DNA from: Spirochaetaceae bacterium
Lineage (GTDB): Bacteria; Spirochaetota; Spirochaetia; SZUA-6; Bin103
Reading direction: 5' to 3'
Assembly: GCA_028820215.1 (NCBI GenBank)
Contig: JAPPKD010000374.1
Coordinates: forward strand, 1 to 11,899
Length of the DNA stretch: 11,899 nt
Shown here: positions 1-7,143 of the stretch, one piece after another
Layout of the letters: every line of letters begins with the position of its first letter
Position numbering within the stretch: position 1 is the stretch's first letter
Translations under genes and position numbers: made by a program
Notes under the pieces: model-generated
What the model saw: the letters and a program-made list of their open reading frames with translations, nothing else
Told to the model about the DNA's origin: nothing
Database searches by the model: none

Positions 1-211
<211 letters not shown>

Positions 212-850
212 ATGGGGGGAGCCGGAACGCGGGCGGCCGTGATCCTGGCCGCGGTGCTTTCGCTGGCGTTGTTCGGCTGTTCGGAGCGTGGCGACCCGCC
301 CGGACCGGCCCGGGCGGTCGAAGCGGCGGATGCGCCCGCGGGAGGTTCCGCGCCGGCCGGGGCGCCCGCGGACACCGGGAAATCCGTCCTGGAGACGATG
401 GCGGACCTGGGATTCGAGCCGGCCCGCAAGGAGGCGCGCGTCCCCTTCGAGCTGTCGGCGATGGACGGGACCACCCGCACCCTGGACGACTACGCGGGCA
501 GCTACGTGCTGCTCAACTTCTGGGCGACCTGGTGCGCGCCGTGCCGGATCGAGATGCCGGCCCTGGAGCGGCTGCATCAGGAGCTCGCCGGCCGCGGCCT
601 CCGGGTCGTCGGTGTCGACATCGGCGAGGAGACCGGCGACGTCCGGCGCTTCGTGGAGGAAACCGGCATCACGTTCGAGGTCGTGATCGACCACGACCTG
701 TCGACCGGACGCGTATACGCAGCTCGATCGCTGCCGATGACCTACATACTCGATCCTGAGGGGACGATCGTCGCGCGGGCGATCGGCGTGCGCGACTGGG
801 ACTCCGAACCGATGCGCAGCATGTTCGCCGCCCTGGTCGAGGACGGTTGA
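212..850 (+). CDS. TlpA/ResA-like thioredoxin-fold lipoprotein
   Basis: Predicted membrane-anchored thiol-disulfide oxidoreductase of the TlpA/ResA/AhpC-TSA group, 212 residues. From the ATG at 212 the protein starts with a short positive N-terminus, a hydrophobic stretch and a lipobox (LFGC) with the lipidated Cys at residue 23. An Ala/Pro/Gly-rich linker follows, then a thioredoxin fold from about residue 75. The active site is WCAPC (Cys108 and Cys111) and the cis-proline is Pro175 in LPMT. In-frame GTG codons at 173 and 206 are alternative starts, but 212 gives the best lipoprotein signal. Family members reduce exported protein thiols, for example in cytochrome c maturation; no such partner gene lies here. 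Ser at +2 after the Cys would favour outer-membrane sorting if E. coli rules hold. An 84-nt gap separates it from the next gene, so co-transcription is uncertain. Family is secure, partner unknown. Confidence 0.92.
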   Translation: MGGAGTRAAVILAAVLSLALFGCSERGDPPGPARAVEAADAPAGGSAPAGAPADTGKSVLETMADLGFEPARKEARVPFELSAMDGTTRTLDDYAGSYVLLNFWATWCAPCRIEMPALERLHQELAGRGLRVVGVDIGEETGDVRRFVEETGITFEVVIDHDLSTGRVYAARSLPMTYILDPEGTIVARAIGVRDWDSEPMRSMFAALVEDG

Positions 851-934
851 TGCCGGGGCAGGTTCCGTAGTATCAGTAGCCGCCGACATTATGGGCCGCT
901 GCTCCGTTGATCCGAGATCCGACCTCTCCGATGT

Positions 935-2188
935 ATGACCACGGGCGACGCTGACAGCCACGGGCCCACCGCCACGCGCCCACCGGTCGACCTGTTTCAG
1001 AGGTGTCGCGACTATCAGGCGTGGTTCGACGACCAGGTCGGGCAGATCGGTTTCTACCCCTACTTCGCCGCCATTCAGGAGGTAAGGGGCACCACCGCGG
1101 TGATCGACGGCCGCGAGTTGTTGATGATCGGCTCCAACAACTACCTTGGGCTTTCCTGGGACCCGCGCGTCCGGGAGGCGGCGATCGCGGCGGTGAAGCG
1201 CTACGGCACGAGCTGCTCCGGCTCACGCTACCTGAACGGTACGCTCACCCTGCACGAGGAGTTGGAGGCGGACCTCGCCGACTTCGTCGGCAAGCAGGCC
1301 GCGCTCTGCTTCACCACCGGCTACCAGACCAACCTGGGCGCGATCTCCTCCCTGCTCGGCAAGAACGACCATGTCTTTTCCGACCGGGTGAACCACGCCT
1401 CGGTCATGGACGGAATCTTTCACGCTTCGGGTCTGCGCCTGGGCACCGTCAAGGTGCACCGCTACGCGCACAACAGCCCCGAGGAGCTGGATCGGGCGTT
1501 GAGCTCGGCACCGGCCGAGGCCGGGAAGCTGGTGGTTACCGACGGGGTGTTCAGCATGGAGGGGGACATCGTCCGCCTGGACGAGATGGCCGAGGTCGCC
1601 CGCCGGCACGGTGCGCGCATCTACCTGGACGAGGCGCACGCGATCGGCGTGATCGGACCCACCGGCCGCGGTACCGAGGAGCACTTCGGCCGGCCGCTCG
1701 CCGACCTGGTGATGTGCACCTTCTCCAAGTCGTTCGGCTCCATCGGCGGCTTCGTGGCGGGAGACCGCGACGTCGTGAACTACATCAAGCACCACGGCCG
1801 ATCGCTGATCTTCAGCGCCAGCATGCCGCCGGCCAACCTGGCGGCTGCGGCCGCCGCGCTGAAGATCATGCGCGACGAGCCCGAGCACGCGCAACGCCTG
1901 CAACGGATCGCGGCGCGCATGATCCGCGAATACAAGGCCCTGGGCTTCAACGTCGACGTCGCCGAGACGCCGATCGTGCCGCTGATCATCGGCGACGACC
2001 ATCTGACGTTCCAGTTCTGGCACGAACTGTTCCAGGCTGGGATTTACGCCAACCCGGTGGTCAGCCCGGGCGTCCCGCCCGGCAAGGCGCTGATCCGAAC
2101 CTCTTACATGGCGATCCACACCGATGAGGAACTGGATCGGGTGGTTGATATCACCTCCACGGTGGGGCGCCGCCTGGGGATCATCTGA
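935..2188 (+). CDS. Alpha-oxoamine synthase, serine palmitoyltransferase-like
   Basis: PLP-dependent fold-type I enzyme, 417 residues, that condenses an amino acid with an acyl thioester and releases CO2 to give an amino-ketone. Visible motifs: substrate loop GTSCSGSRYLNGT (91-103), VNHAS with PLP-stacking His154, DGVFSMEGD (203-211), LDEAHAIG with Asp232 and His235, and TFSKSFGSIGG with the Schiff-base Lys265. The family also contains BioF, Kbl, ALA synthase and CAI-1 synthases. The stretches around Lys265 and FSASMPPA (294-301), and PVVSPGVPP near the C-terminus, resemble bacterial serine palmitoyltransferases, as I recall the Bacteroidetes enzymes, more than Kbl or BioF. The likely product is then 3-ketosphinganine or a related long-chain base; exact amino acid and acyl substrates are not decidable. 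The residues before about 35 are variable. No good Shine-Dalgarno precedes ATG 935. It is coupled to the dehydratase that follows. Confidence 0.9.
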   Translation: MTTGDADSHGPTATRPPVDLFQRCRDYQAWFDDQVGQIGFYPYFAAIQEVRGTTAVIDGRELLMIGSNNYLGLSWDPRVREAAIAAVKRYGTSCSGSRYLNGTLTLHEELEADLADFVGKQAALCFTTGYQTNLGAISSLLGKNDHVFSDRVNHASVMDGIFHASGLRLGTVKVHRYAHNSPEELDRALSSAPAEAGKLVVTDGVFSMEGDIVRLDEMAEVARRHGARIYLDEAHAIGVIGPTGRGTEEHFGRPLADLVMCTFSKSFGSIGGFVAGDRDVVNYIKHHGRSLIFSASMPPANLAAAAAALKIMRDEPEHAQRLQRIAARMIREYKALGFNVDVAETPIVPLIIGDDHLTFQFWHELFQAGIYANPVVSPGVPPGKALIRTSYMAIHTDEELDRVVDITSTVGRRLGII

Positions 2189-2190
2189 CC

Positions 2191-2640
2191 GTGAGCTTCC
2201 CGCCCGTCACGGAGTTGATCCCGCATCGGCCCCCCTTCCTGTTCCTGGACCGGCTGGAGCGGGCCGACGCCGACCTGATCGTCGGCTACAAGCAGTTCGC
2301 GCCCGATGAGCCATTTTTCGCCGGCCACTTCCCGTCGTATCCGGTCGTGCCCGGGGTGCTGCTGGTCGAGTGTCTGGCCCAGTGCGGCGGCGCCGGCATC
2401 GCCGCGCGGAGCGACGGGGCGGCGCGTGACGGCGCCGGCTCGGTCCTGTTCCTGGCGTCGGTCGAAAAGGCCAGGTTCCGGCGGCAGGTACGACCCGGCG
2501 ACGAGGTCCGGCTGGAGGTCGCCACCACGCGCAGCTCTCCCGCGATGATCCGCCAGAGCGGCAAGGCGTTCGTGGGCGAGGAACTGGCAGCGGAGGCGAC
2601 GTGGCTCTGCCTGCGCGGATCCGCTGAAGCCGGAGCGTAA
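2191..2640 (+). CDS. FabZ-like (3R)-hydroxyacyl-thioester dehydratase
   Basis: Hotdog-fold protein of 149 residues, the usual FabZ length. It carries the family marks in order: IPHRPPFLFLDR (10-21), EPFFAGHFPSYPVVPGVLLVE with catalytic His46 and Glu60, and KARFRRQVRPGD, the FabZ-type C-terminal strand. FabZ removes water from 3-hydroxyacyl-ACP in fatty acid elongation. The GTG start lies 2 nt after the synthase stop, and a purine-rich stretch inside the end of that gene (2174-2180) can serve as the ribosome site, so the two are translationally coupled. This implies a shared pathway: it could shape the acyl chain used by the synthase or dehydrate a hydroxyacyl intermediate of a special lipid. 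It could also be a housekeeping FabZ, but lpxD, lpxA and other fab genes are absent here. Its 3' end overlaps a stem-loop. Confidence 0.88.
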   Translation: MSFPPVTELIPHRPPFLFLDRLERADADLIVGYKQFAPDEPFFAGHFPSYPVVPGVLLVECLAQCGGAGIAARSDGAARDGAGSVLFLASVEKARFRRQVRPGDEVRLEVATTRSSPAMIRQSGKAFVGEELAAEATWLCLRGSAEAGA

Positions 2641-2670
2641 GCCCCAAGACCGTCGCCCGAGGCTCCGGCT
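2628..2670. terminator. Possible bidirectional terminator hairpin (convergent junction 1)
   Basis: Perfect 9-bp inverted repeat: AGCCGGAGC at 2628-2636 and GCTCCGGCT at 2662-2670, with a 25-nt loop. The left arm sits in the last codons of the FabZ-like gene and the right arm lies just before the stop of the convergent DOMON gene. There is no U-tract on either side and the loop is long, so an intrinsic terminator is only a suggestion. Confidence 0.4.
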
Positions 2671-2674
2671 ACGA

Positions 2675-3244
2675 TCAGCCGAGGGTCAGCTCGATGCTCT
2701 TGAAGAACCGGTGCACGGGCCGGACCGAGTCGCGGTTGCCGTACGCCATGATCATCGGGAAGATGCCCGTCTCGCCGGCACTGTCGCGGATGAATGACGC
2801 CGGAAGCGCGACCTCCAGCGTGGTGGCTCCGTCGGCCTCGCTCACCGCGTGGGCGGTCGCGACCGTATCGGCGACGTCGTGGTGCTTGTGACCCTTCCCC
2901 TCCTGCTCGGCGAAGAACACCGTCCCGTCCGCTTCGACGTAGCTGAACAGGATCCGCGCCCCGTCCATGACGTCGGAGCCGAAGCCGACGGCGACCCAAC
3001 CGGTCGTCGTCGCGACGGCTGCCACGTACAACGTGTCGCCCACCAGCGCCAAGCCGATCGTCATGCCATCGTACTGCAAGCTGACCCCGTACTCGTCCTC
3101 CGCGACGGCGCCGTCGACGACCGGCGCGGCCTCCTGCGCTACCATGACGCCTGCATCCTCCGCCGCCGCGCCCCCGTGATCGTCGTCGTGCGCGCCCGCG
3201 GCCCAGGCGAGGCCTGCCAACAGCAACACTGCCATCCAACGCAT
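2675..3244 (-). CDS. Exported DOMON-domain protein
   Basis: Protein of 189 residues starting at ATG 3244, chosen because it gives a clean signal peptide: MRWMAVLLLAGLAWAAGA followed by a likely cut near residue 18. Upstream in-frame starts, up to 3301, would add an Arg-rich leader that spoils it. The mature N-terminus is His/Asp-rich (HDDDHGG). A DOMON beta-sandwich covers about residues 40-189, with the typical GWVAVGFGS...MDGARILFSYV signature (82-102). DOMON domains bind haem or sugars in secreted redox proteins. Met93 and His178 are candidate axial ligands, and a second His cluster (GHKHHD, 118-123) could bind metal. A role in periplasmic electron transfer or ligand sensing is inference. 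The gene is convergent to the FabZ-like gene and divergent from the BioD-like gene, with a 59-nt gap that must hold both start regions. Confidence 0.8.
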   Translation of the reverse strand: MRWMAVLLLAGLAWAAGAHDDDHGGAAAEDAGVMVAQEAAPVVDGAVAEDEYGVSLQYDGMTIGLALVGDTLYVAAVATTTGWVAVGFGSDVMDGARILFSYVEADGTVFFAEQEGKGHKHHDVADTVATAHAVSEADGATTLEVALPASFIRDSAGETGIFPMIMAYGNRDSVRPVHRFFKSIELTLG

Positions 3245-3254
3245 GGCGCCATGC
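3241..3254. repeat. 14-bp perfect palindrome at the DOMON gene start
   Basis: GCATGGCGCCATGC is a perfect palindrome that contains the start codon of the minus-strand DOMON gene and faces the 59-nt divergent region shared with the plus-strand BioD-like gene. Its place suggests an operator or an mRNA hairpin at the start codon. With no second copy and no factor gene nearby, this is weak; chance is possible in GC-rich DNA. Confidence 0.3.
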
Positions 3255-3303
3255 TTACCGCAACCGGCCATCGCACGCAACCGCCGGCGCAGGGTTTCCA
3301 CCC

Positions 3304-4473
3304 GTGGCTCCGGTAGTCGTCTACCTCACCGGCTACCGGCAGCACGCCGGCAAGACCGTCACCAGCCTGGGCATCATTTCCCAGCTCCGCCGCGTGCTGG
3401 ACCCCGCGACGATCGGCTACATCAAGCCGGTGGGCCAGGAGGTATCCGCGCTCCGCGACGGCATGCACGTGGACAAGGACGTGCAGCTCCTGTCGGTGTT
3501 CAGCTCCCTGCCCGGATTCGAGCCCCGGCACCTTTCGCCGGTCCGGTTCACGTCCGGGTTCACCCGCACCTACCTCGAGTCGGGAAATCGGGAGGCGCTG
3601 ACCCGAACCCTGGGACGCCGCATCCTCGAGTCCGTGGCATCGCTGGCCGACAAGAAGGTGATCATCGCCGAGGGCTCCGGACATCCGGGTGTCGGCGCCA
3701 TAGCCGGGCTGTCCAACGCCGACGTGGGAAAGCTGCTCGATGCGGAGGTCGTGTTCCTTTCGGAGGGAGGCATCGGCCGCGCCATCGACACGCTGGAGGT
3801 CTACCTGTCGTACTTCCTGCACAAGGGCTGCCGGGTGCGCGGCGTGATCTTCAACAAGCTGATCCCGGAGAAGATCCCCACTCTGCAGCGATACCTCACC
3901 GACGAAGCGCTCAACAGCCGGTTCCCGGGCTTCGGCGGCACGTTGCGCATCCTGGGGTTCATTCCGACCGTCCAGGACCTGCCTCAGCCGTCGATCGATC
4001 TGGTGCGAACCTCGCTGCGCCATGCCGAGCCGATCGGCGATCCGCGCCATCCCACCTGGCAGCGTCCCTGCCGGACGATCCGCGTCATCTCGCTCCCCGC
4101 GCAGTTCCTGCGGCCTGCGCAGGCGATCCGCAGGCGCGACCTCGTGGTCATCAGCGCCAACTCCACGCCGCGGATCCGCAGCATCATCGCCTACCACCGG
4201 CAGCTCGGAGCCACGCGCGGGATCGGTGGGTTGGTGCTGACGTGCGACGAAGGCGAGTCGCTGGCCCCCGACCTGCGCGCCGAGATCATCGCCGCGGGCC
4301 TGCCCACCCTGCTGATCCGCGGCGACTCCGCGGCCATCGAGGCGCGCCTGTTCTCGCTCTACGAGAACACCAAGCTGCAGGTGTACGACGTCGACAAGGT
4401 GCGCGAGGTCGAAGAGCTGTTCAGCGCCTCCTTCGACGTGTACCGCTTCCTGGAGGTCTTCGGCATCGAGTAG
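3304..4473 (+). CDS. BioD/Pta-N-like P-loop protein with DRTGG-like C-terminal domain
   Basis: Protein of 389 residues, GTG start at 3304 with an AGGG ribosome site 9 nt before it (3291-3294). The N-terminal part (1 to about 235) is a dethiobiotin-synthetase-like P-loop NTPase: GYRQHAGKT (10-18, Lys17), IGYIKPVGQ (38-46), AEGSGHPGVG with acidic Glu123, and GVIFNKL (180-186), a base-binding NK motif. The same fold forms the N-terminus of long phosphotransacetylases (COG0857). The C-terminal part (about 278-389) looks like a DRTGG domain: DLVVISANS, GIGGLVLT, GLPTLLIRGDSAAIEARL. The phosphate acetyltransferase domain is absent, so it is not an acetyl-phosphate enzyme itself. Unlike E. coli Pta, as I recall it, the P-loop keeps GKT, so ATP use is likely. 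Function is not known; DRTGG proteins are thought to be nucleotide-sensing regulators. There is no biotin gene set here. Confidence 0.8.
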   Translation: MAPVVVYLTGYRQHAGKTVTSLGIISQLRRVLDPATIGYIKPVGQEVSALRDGMHVDKDVQLLSVFSSLPGFEPRHLSPVRFTSGFTRTYLESGNREALTRTLGRRILESVASLADKKVIIAEGSGHPGVGAIAGLSNADVGKLLDAEVVFLSEGGIGRAIDTLEVYLSYFLHKGCRVRGVIFNKLIPEKIPTLQRYLTDEALNSRFPGFGGTLRILGFIPTVQDLPQPSIDLVRTSLRHAEPIGDPRHPTWQRPCRTIRVISLPAQFLRPAQAIRRRDLVVISANSTPRIRSIIAYHRQLGATRGIGGLVLTCDEGESLAPDLRAEIIAAGLPTLLIRGDSAAIEARLFSLYENTKLQVYDVDKVREVEELFSASFDVYRFLEVFGIE

Positions 4474-4474
4474 G

Positions 4475-4501
4475 CCTCCCGGTCTATGGTGTCGGGGGAG
4501 G
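4475..4501 (+). promoter_or_regulatory. Ribosome site of propeller gene and possible masking hairpin
   Basis: GGGAGG (4496-4501) is a strong Shine-Dalgarno site 7 nt before ATG 4509 and fixes that start. CCTCCC at 4475-4480, right after the previous gene's stop, is its perfect 6-bp complement with a 15-nt loop. Folding would hide the ribosome site, giving a possible link between translation of the upstream gene and this one. The hairpin is short, so this is speculative; the ribosome site itself is well supported. Confidence 0.55.
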
Positions 4502-4508
4502 GCGGATC

Positions 4509-6137
4509 ATGCATGCGACCGGGCTGCCGCCGGGTGGACGGACCGACTTCGGGGCCATGGGAGCTGACCACGTGCTGGACGTCGGCGGCGACGTCCAGCT
4601 CTTCTGCGACGACTTTCTGCTGACGCGGGGCACGGCCGCATCGCGGGACTACCCGGTCAACATCCGGTTCACTCCCGGCAACGCCGTCAAGGACCCGGCA
4701 CCGGTGATGCTTCCGGGACGGGACGCCCCGTGGGAGACCGGCGGCATCTACTGGGTGACGGTCCTGCACGACGGCGGCCGCTTCCGCTGCTGGTACAACA
4801 CCGGGCGCACCGCGCAACGCGACCCGCGCTACCCGCATCAGCGGCCCGCCCGCGAGCCGGGCATGGTCTCGCAGATGATGGTCGCCTACGCCGAGTCCGA
4901 CGACGGCGTGAACTGGCGCAAGCCCGCGCTGGGACTGGTCGAGATGGACGGATCGACGGCGAACAACGTCGTCCTGCGCGGCGACATCGACCGCTACGCG
5001 GAAGGCGCCTGCGTGTTCGTCGACCCGACGGCGCCGCCGGCCGAGCGCTACAAGATGCTGCACCGCGGCCGGACGCCGTTCGGGCTGCGCGGCGCCTGCT
5101 CCGGCGACGGTCTGTCGTGGACCATGTACCCCTGGGGCTACAACATCCCCGGCCTGGACACCCAGAACGTGGTCAACTACGACCCGGTACTGGGCCGCTA
5201 CGTGGCCTACATCCGCTCGAACAGCCTGAAGCGGGCCGGCCGCGACGTCGGCGACCGTCCCGTGCTGCCGCAGGGCTGGGGACGGTCGGTCGCCCGCATC
5301 GAGGCGATGCGCTTCGACGGGCCTCACCCCGAGTGGACGCCGCCGGAGATCGTCCTGGCGCCCGACCACGAGGACGGGCTGGACGTCGACTTCTACAACG
5401 GCCCGTGGAGCCCGTACCGCGACCTGCACCTGATGTTCTTCTCGCCCTATCATCACTGGAGCGGGAAGCTCGGCCTGCAACTCGCCGTCAGCCGCGACAA
5501 CCGGACCTGGATTCGTCCCACGCGCATGCCGATCGTGGCCAACAGCGACCAGCCGGGGGCCTACGACCAGTTCCGGATCTATGCCGGACCCGGCATCCTG
5601 CCGGCCTCACCGGACCGTCCGGCCTCACCGGACCGCGTGGCGCTCTACACGCGCACCGGTCAGGGACCGCACAACGGCGCGGTGGACGCGACCTACACGC
5701 CGGGGCCGTGGCGCGCCGCGGGGCTGCGCGACGGCGAGACGCCGTCCGACGGCGGCATGGGGCGGGTCACGTTCGGCCGCGACCGGTTCGTCGGGATCGA
5801 GGCCGGCAGCGAGCTCGGCATCTTCGCGACGCGCGAGATCCGCTTCGCCGGGCGCCGGCTCACCGTGAACGCGGAGCCGACCGGCGCGGAGGCGGAGCTG
5901 CGCGTGCAGGTGGTGCGGGGAGACACCACCCCGCCGGCCGGCTCCTTTCCGCGGCACGACGGCCCGCCGATCGAGGGACTGACGTTCGACCGCTGCCGTC
6001 CGCTGAACGCGGACGCGCTCGACGCGCCGGTCACCTGGGACGGCGGCGCCAGCCTCGGCGCCTGGGCCGGCACGCCGGTCCGGCTGCAGTTCCACCTGCG
6101 CCGGATGAGGATCTACGGGTTTCGTTTCGCGGCGTGA
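4509..6137 (+). CDS. GH32/GH43-like five-bladed beta-propeller protein
   Basis: Cytoplasmic-looking protein of 542 residues, no signal peptide. The start is set by a strong ribosome site; the frame is open far upstream, but that part (3243-4508) is antisense-free filler over the BioD-like gene. A DVGGDVQLFCDDFLLT opening (24-39) leads into a propeller with repeated S-x-D-G/N-x-x-W turns: SDDGVNW (130-136), SGDGLSW (198-204) and SRDNRTW (328-334). These resemble blade turns of GH32/43/62-type enzymes. A C-terminal beta-sandwich (about 445-542) ends in MRIYGFRFA. Relatives are common in Planctomycetota and other polysaccharide users and are usually annotated as GH32 N-terminal-like or hypothetical. 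I cannot assign catalytic acids with confidence, so hydrolase activity is inferred. It follows the BioD-like gene by 35 nt and may share its transcript. Confidence 0.75.
   Translation: MHATGLPPGGRTDFGAMGADHVLDVGGDVQLFCDDFLLTRGTAASRDYPVNIRFTPGNAVKDPAPVMLPGRDAPWETGGIYWVTVLHDGGRFRCWYNTGRTAQRDPRYPHQRPAREPGMVSQMMVAYAESDDGVNWRKPALGLVEMDGSTANNVVLRGDIDRYAEGACVFVDPTAPPAERYKMLHRGRTPFGLRGACSGDGLSWTMYPWGYNIPGLDTQNVVNYDPVLGRYVAYIRSNSLKRAGRDVGDRPVLPQGWGRSVARIEAMRFDGPHPEWTPPEIVLAPDHEDGLDVDFYNGPWSPYRDLHLMFFSPYHHWSGKLGLQLAVSRDNRTWIRPTRMPIVANSDQPGAYDQFRIYAGPGILPASPDRPASPDRVALYTRTGQGPHNGAVDATYTPGPWRAAGLRDGETPSDGGMGRVTFGRDRFVGIEAGSELGIFATREIRFAGRRLTVNAEPTGAEAELRVQVVRGDTTPPAGSFPRHDGPPIEGLTFDRCRPLNADALDAPVTWDGGASLGAWAGTPVRLQFHLRRMRIYGFRFAA
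5601..5636 (+). repeat. In-frame 18-bp tandem duplication
   Basis: Two adjacent 18-bp copies (5601-5618 and 5619-5636) differ only in the last base, T versus C. They encode PASPDR twice (residues 365-376 of the propeller protein). The unit keeps the frame, so it lengthens a surface loop between blades without breaking the gene. It looks like recent replication slippage. Confidence 0.9.
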
Positions 6138-6145
6138 CTCCCACC

Positions 6146-6189
6146 CGCGGCCGGGCCGGTGGCGACCGCGCCGGCGCTACCCGGCCGCG
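6146..6189. terminator. Possible bidirectional terminator hairpin (convergent junction 2)
   Basis: Perfect 10-bp inverted repeat: CGCGGCCGGG at 6146-6155 and CCCGGCCGCG at 6180-6189, loop 24 nt. The loop contains CCGG (6156-6159) and CCGG (6171-6174), which could extend the structure. It spans the 39-nt gap between the stops of the propeller gene (6137) and the amidase gene (6177). No U-tract follows. Confidence 0.45.
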
Positions 6190-7058
6190 ACCAGCCGGCC
6201 GTGCGGGTCGTGGTGCGCCGGGTGCTCGGCGCCCGCCTTGCGGCGCGCTTCGCCCTGCTCGTAGCGGTTGGGCATCTCCACAGCCCGCCAGCGCAGAAAC
6301 GCTGCCTCGTGCCGGTCCCGGTTGGCGGCCGAGGGCGCTGCCGGCACGTCGATCTCACCCACGGTCAGCGCATCCACCCGGCGCTCGCAACAGACCACCT
6401 CGCCCTTGCTGACGATCAGCGTCACGCCGACGTTCGCTTCCACGATCGGGACGCCGTTCTCCCGGGCGCGCGCGAGCACGGCCTTGTCCTGGCTTCGCGA
6501 GCGCGATCCATAGGACGGGATCAGCAGGTAGCGGGCTCCGTCCAGCACCGGAATGCGGGCGATGTCACGGTTCCAGCGATCGTTGCAGATCAGCACCCCG
6601 CACTTCCCGAACGGCGTCTGAAACGCGCGCGAGCGCTTGCCGAGGCGGTTGAACCACCAGTCGTCGTGGTAGCCCTCGGCCAGCTGCATCTTGTGGTACG
6701 TGCCGCGGATCTCGCCCGACGCGTCGATGAAGACCGCGCAGTTGTAGACGTCGCCGCCTGAGCGCTCGGCCAGGCCGAACGCCAGGCACATGCGCAGCTC
6801 ACGGGCCAGTGCCCGGAACCGCCCGATCTCCGGGCCCTGCAGGCTCACGGCCGCCTCGTGCATCCGCTCTGCCGGCTGCTCGCCCTCGATGATCGGCATC
6901 ACCACGTAGCCGTCCAGCGCCCCTTCCGGGGCGACGGCGAGCTCGGCGCCGGCGGATGCGGCCCGGCGGAACAGATCCTCGAGCCTTTCCCCGTTGGCGG
7001 CGACGTCGAACTTGCGGGGCTTGAACGAACATGCGGCGACCCGGACCTGAGTGAACAT
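6177..7058 (-). CDS. Carbon-nitrogen hydrolase (nitrilase superfamily amidase)
   Basis: Protein of 293 residues from ATG 7058, which begins MFTQVRVAACSF as expected for the first strand of the fold; the longer open frame to 7280 adds a non-homologous Ala/Arg-rich leader over the divergent gene. The Glu-Lys-Cys triad is visible: Glu45 in APEGALDGY, Lys123 in YHKMQL, and Cys158 in LICNDRW. Members hydrolyse non-peptide C-N bonds (amides, N-carbamoyl amino acids, nitriles) in the cytoplasm. The ICNDRW nucleophile elbow is close to that of N-carbamoyl-D-amino-acid amidohydrolases, but substrate assignment from this is not safe. The C-terminus (about 245-293) is an Arg/His-rich tail. It diverges from the alpha/beta hydrolase gene across an 85-nt gap. 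No strong ribosome site is visible. Confidence 0.9.
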   Translation of the reverse strand: MFTQVRVAACSFKPRKFDVAANGERLEDLFRRAASAGAELAVAPEGALDGYVVMPIIEGEQPAERMHEAAVSLQGPEIGRFRALARELRMCLAFGLAERSGGDVYNCAVFIDASGEIRGTYHKMQLAEGYHDDWWFNRLGKRSRAFQTPFGKCGVLICNDRWNRDIARIPVLDGARYLLIPSYGSRSRSQDKAVLARARENGVPIVEANVGVTLIVSKGEVVCCERRVDALTVGEIDVPAAPSAANRDRHEAAFLRWRAVEMPNRYEQGEARRKAGAEHPAHHDPHGRLVAAG

Positions 7059-7062
7059 ACCG

Positions 7063-7101
7063 GCCACGCTACGCGCCGGTCCGGGCCGAATCAAGCGTGG
7101 C
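7063..7101. promoter_or_regulatory. Inverted repeat in the divergent amidase/hydrolase gap
   Basis: GCCACGCT (7063-7070) and AGCGTGGC (7094-7101) form a perfect 8-bp inverted repeat with 23 nt between arms, entirely inside the 85-nt region between two divergent start codons. An operator controlling both genes is possible. No -35/-10 boxes are recognisable and a match of this length can arise by chance in such GC-rich DNA. Confidence 0.25.
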
Positions 7102-7143
7102 GCGGGCCTTGCCAGCGCCGCCGCATGCTTCCAGAGTTGCCGC

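Noticed and set aside
2286..3239. Long minus-strand open frame across the FabZ-like and DOMON genes
   Set aside because: The translation is Arg/Gly repeats typical of the wrong frame in GC-rich DNA, and it overlaps two genes with clear family motifs.
935..4473. Biotin operon (BioF-like, FabZ-like and BioD-like genes close together)
   Set aside because: The synthase looks SPT-like rather than BioF-like. The P-loop protein has an extra DRTGG-like domain and is 389 residues, much longer than BioD. A DOMON gene on the opposite strand interrupts the group, and bioA, bioB, bioC and bioH are absent.
3243..4508. Long open frame in front of the propeller gene, which would give a 964-residue protein
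   Set aside because: It overlaps the well-supported BioD-like gene in another frame, its translation is Arg/Pro/Ala-rich with no motifs, and a strong ribosome site marks ATG 4509.
4730..6412. Plus-strand open frame of 560 codons within and beyond the propeller gene
   Set aside because: Low-complexity Arg/Ala/Pro composition, no motifs, and it runs through the junction hairpin and into the antisense of the amidase gene.
7051..7143. Longer N-terminus for the alpha/beta hydrolase (start at 7051)
   Set aside because: It would overlap the start of the divergent amidase gene and adds residues with no similarity to the family.
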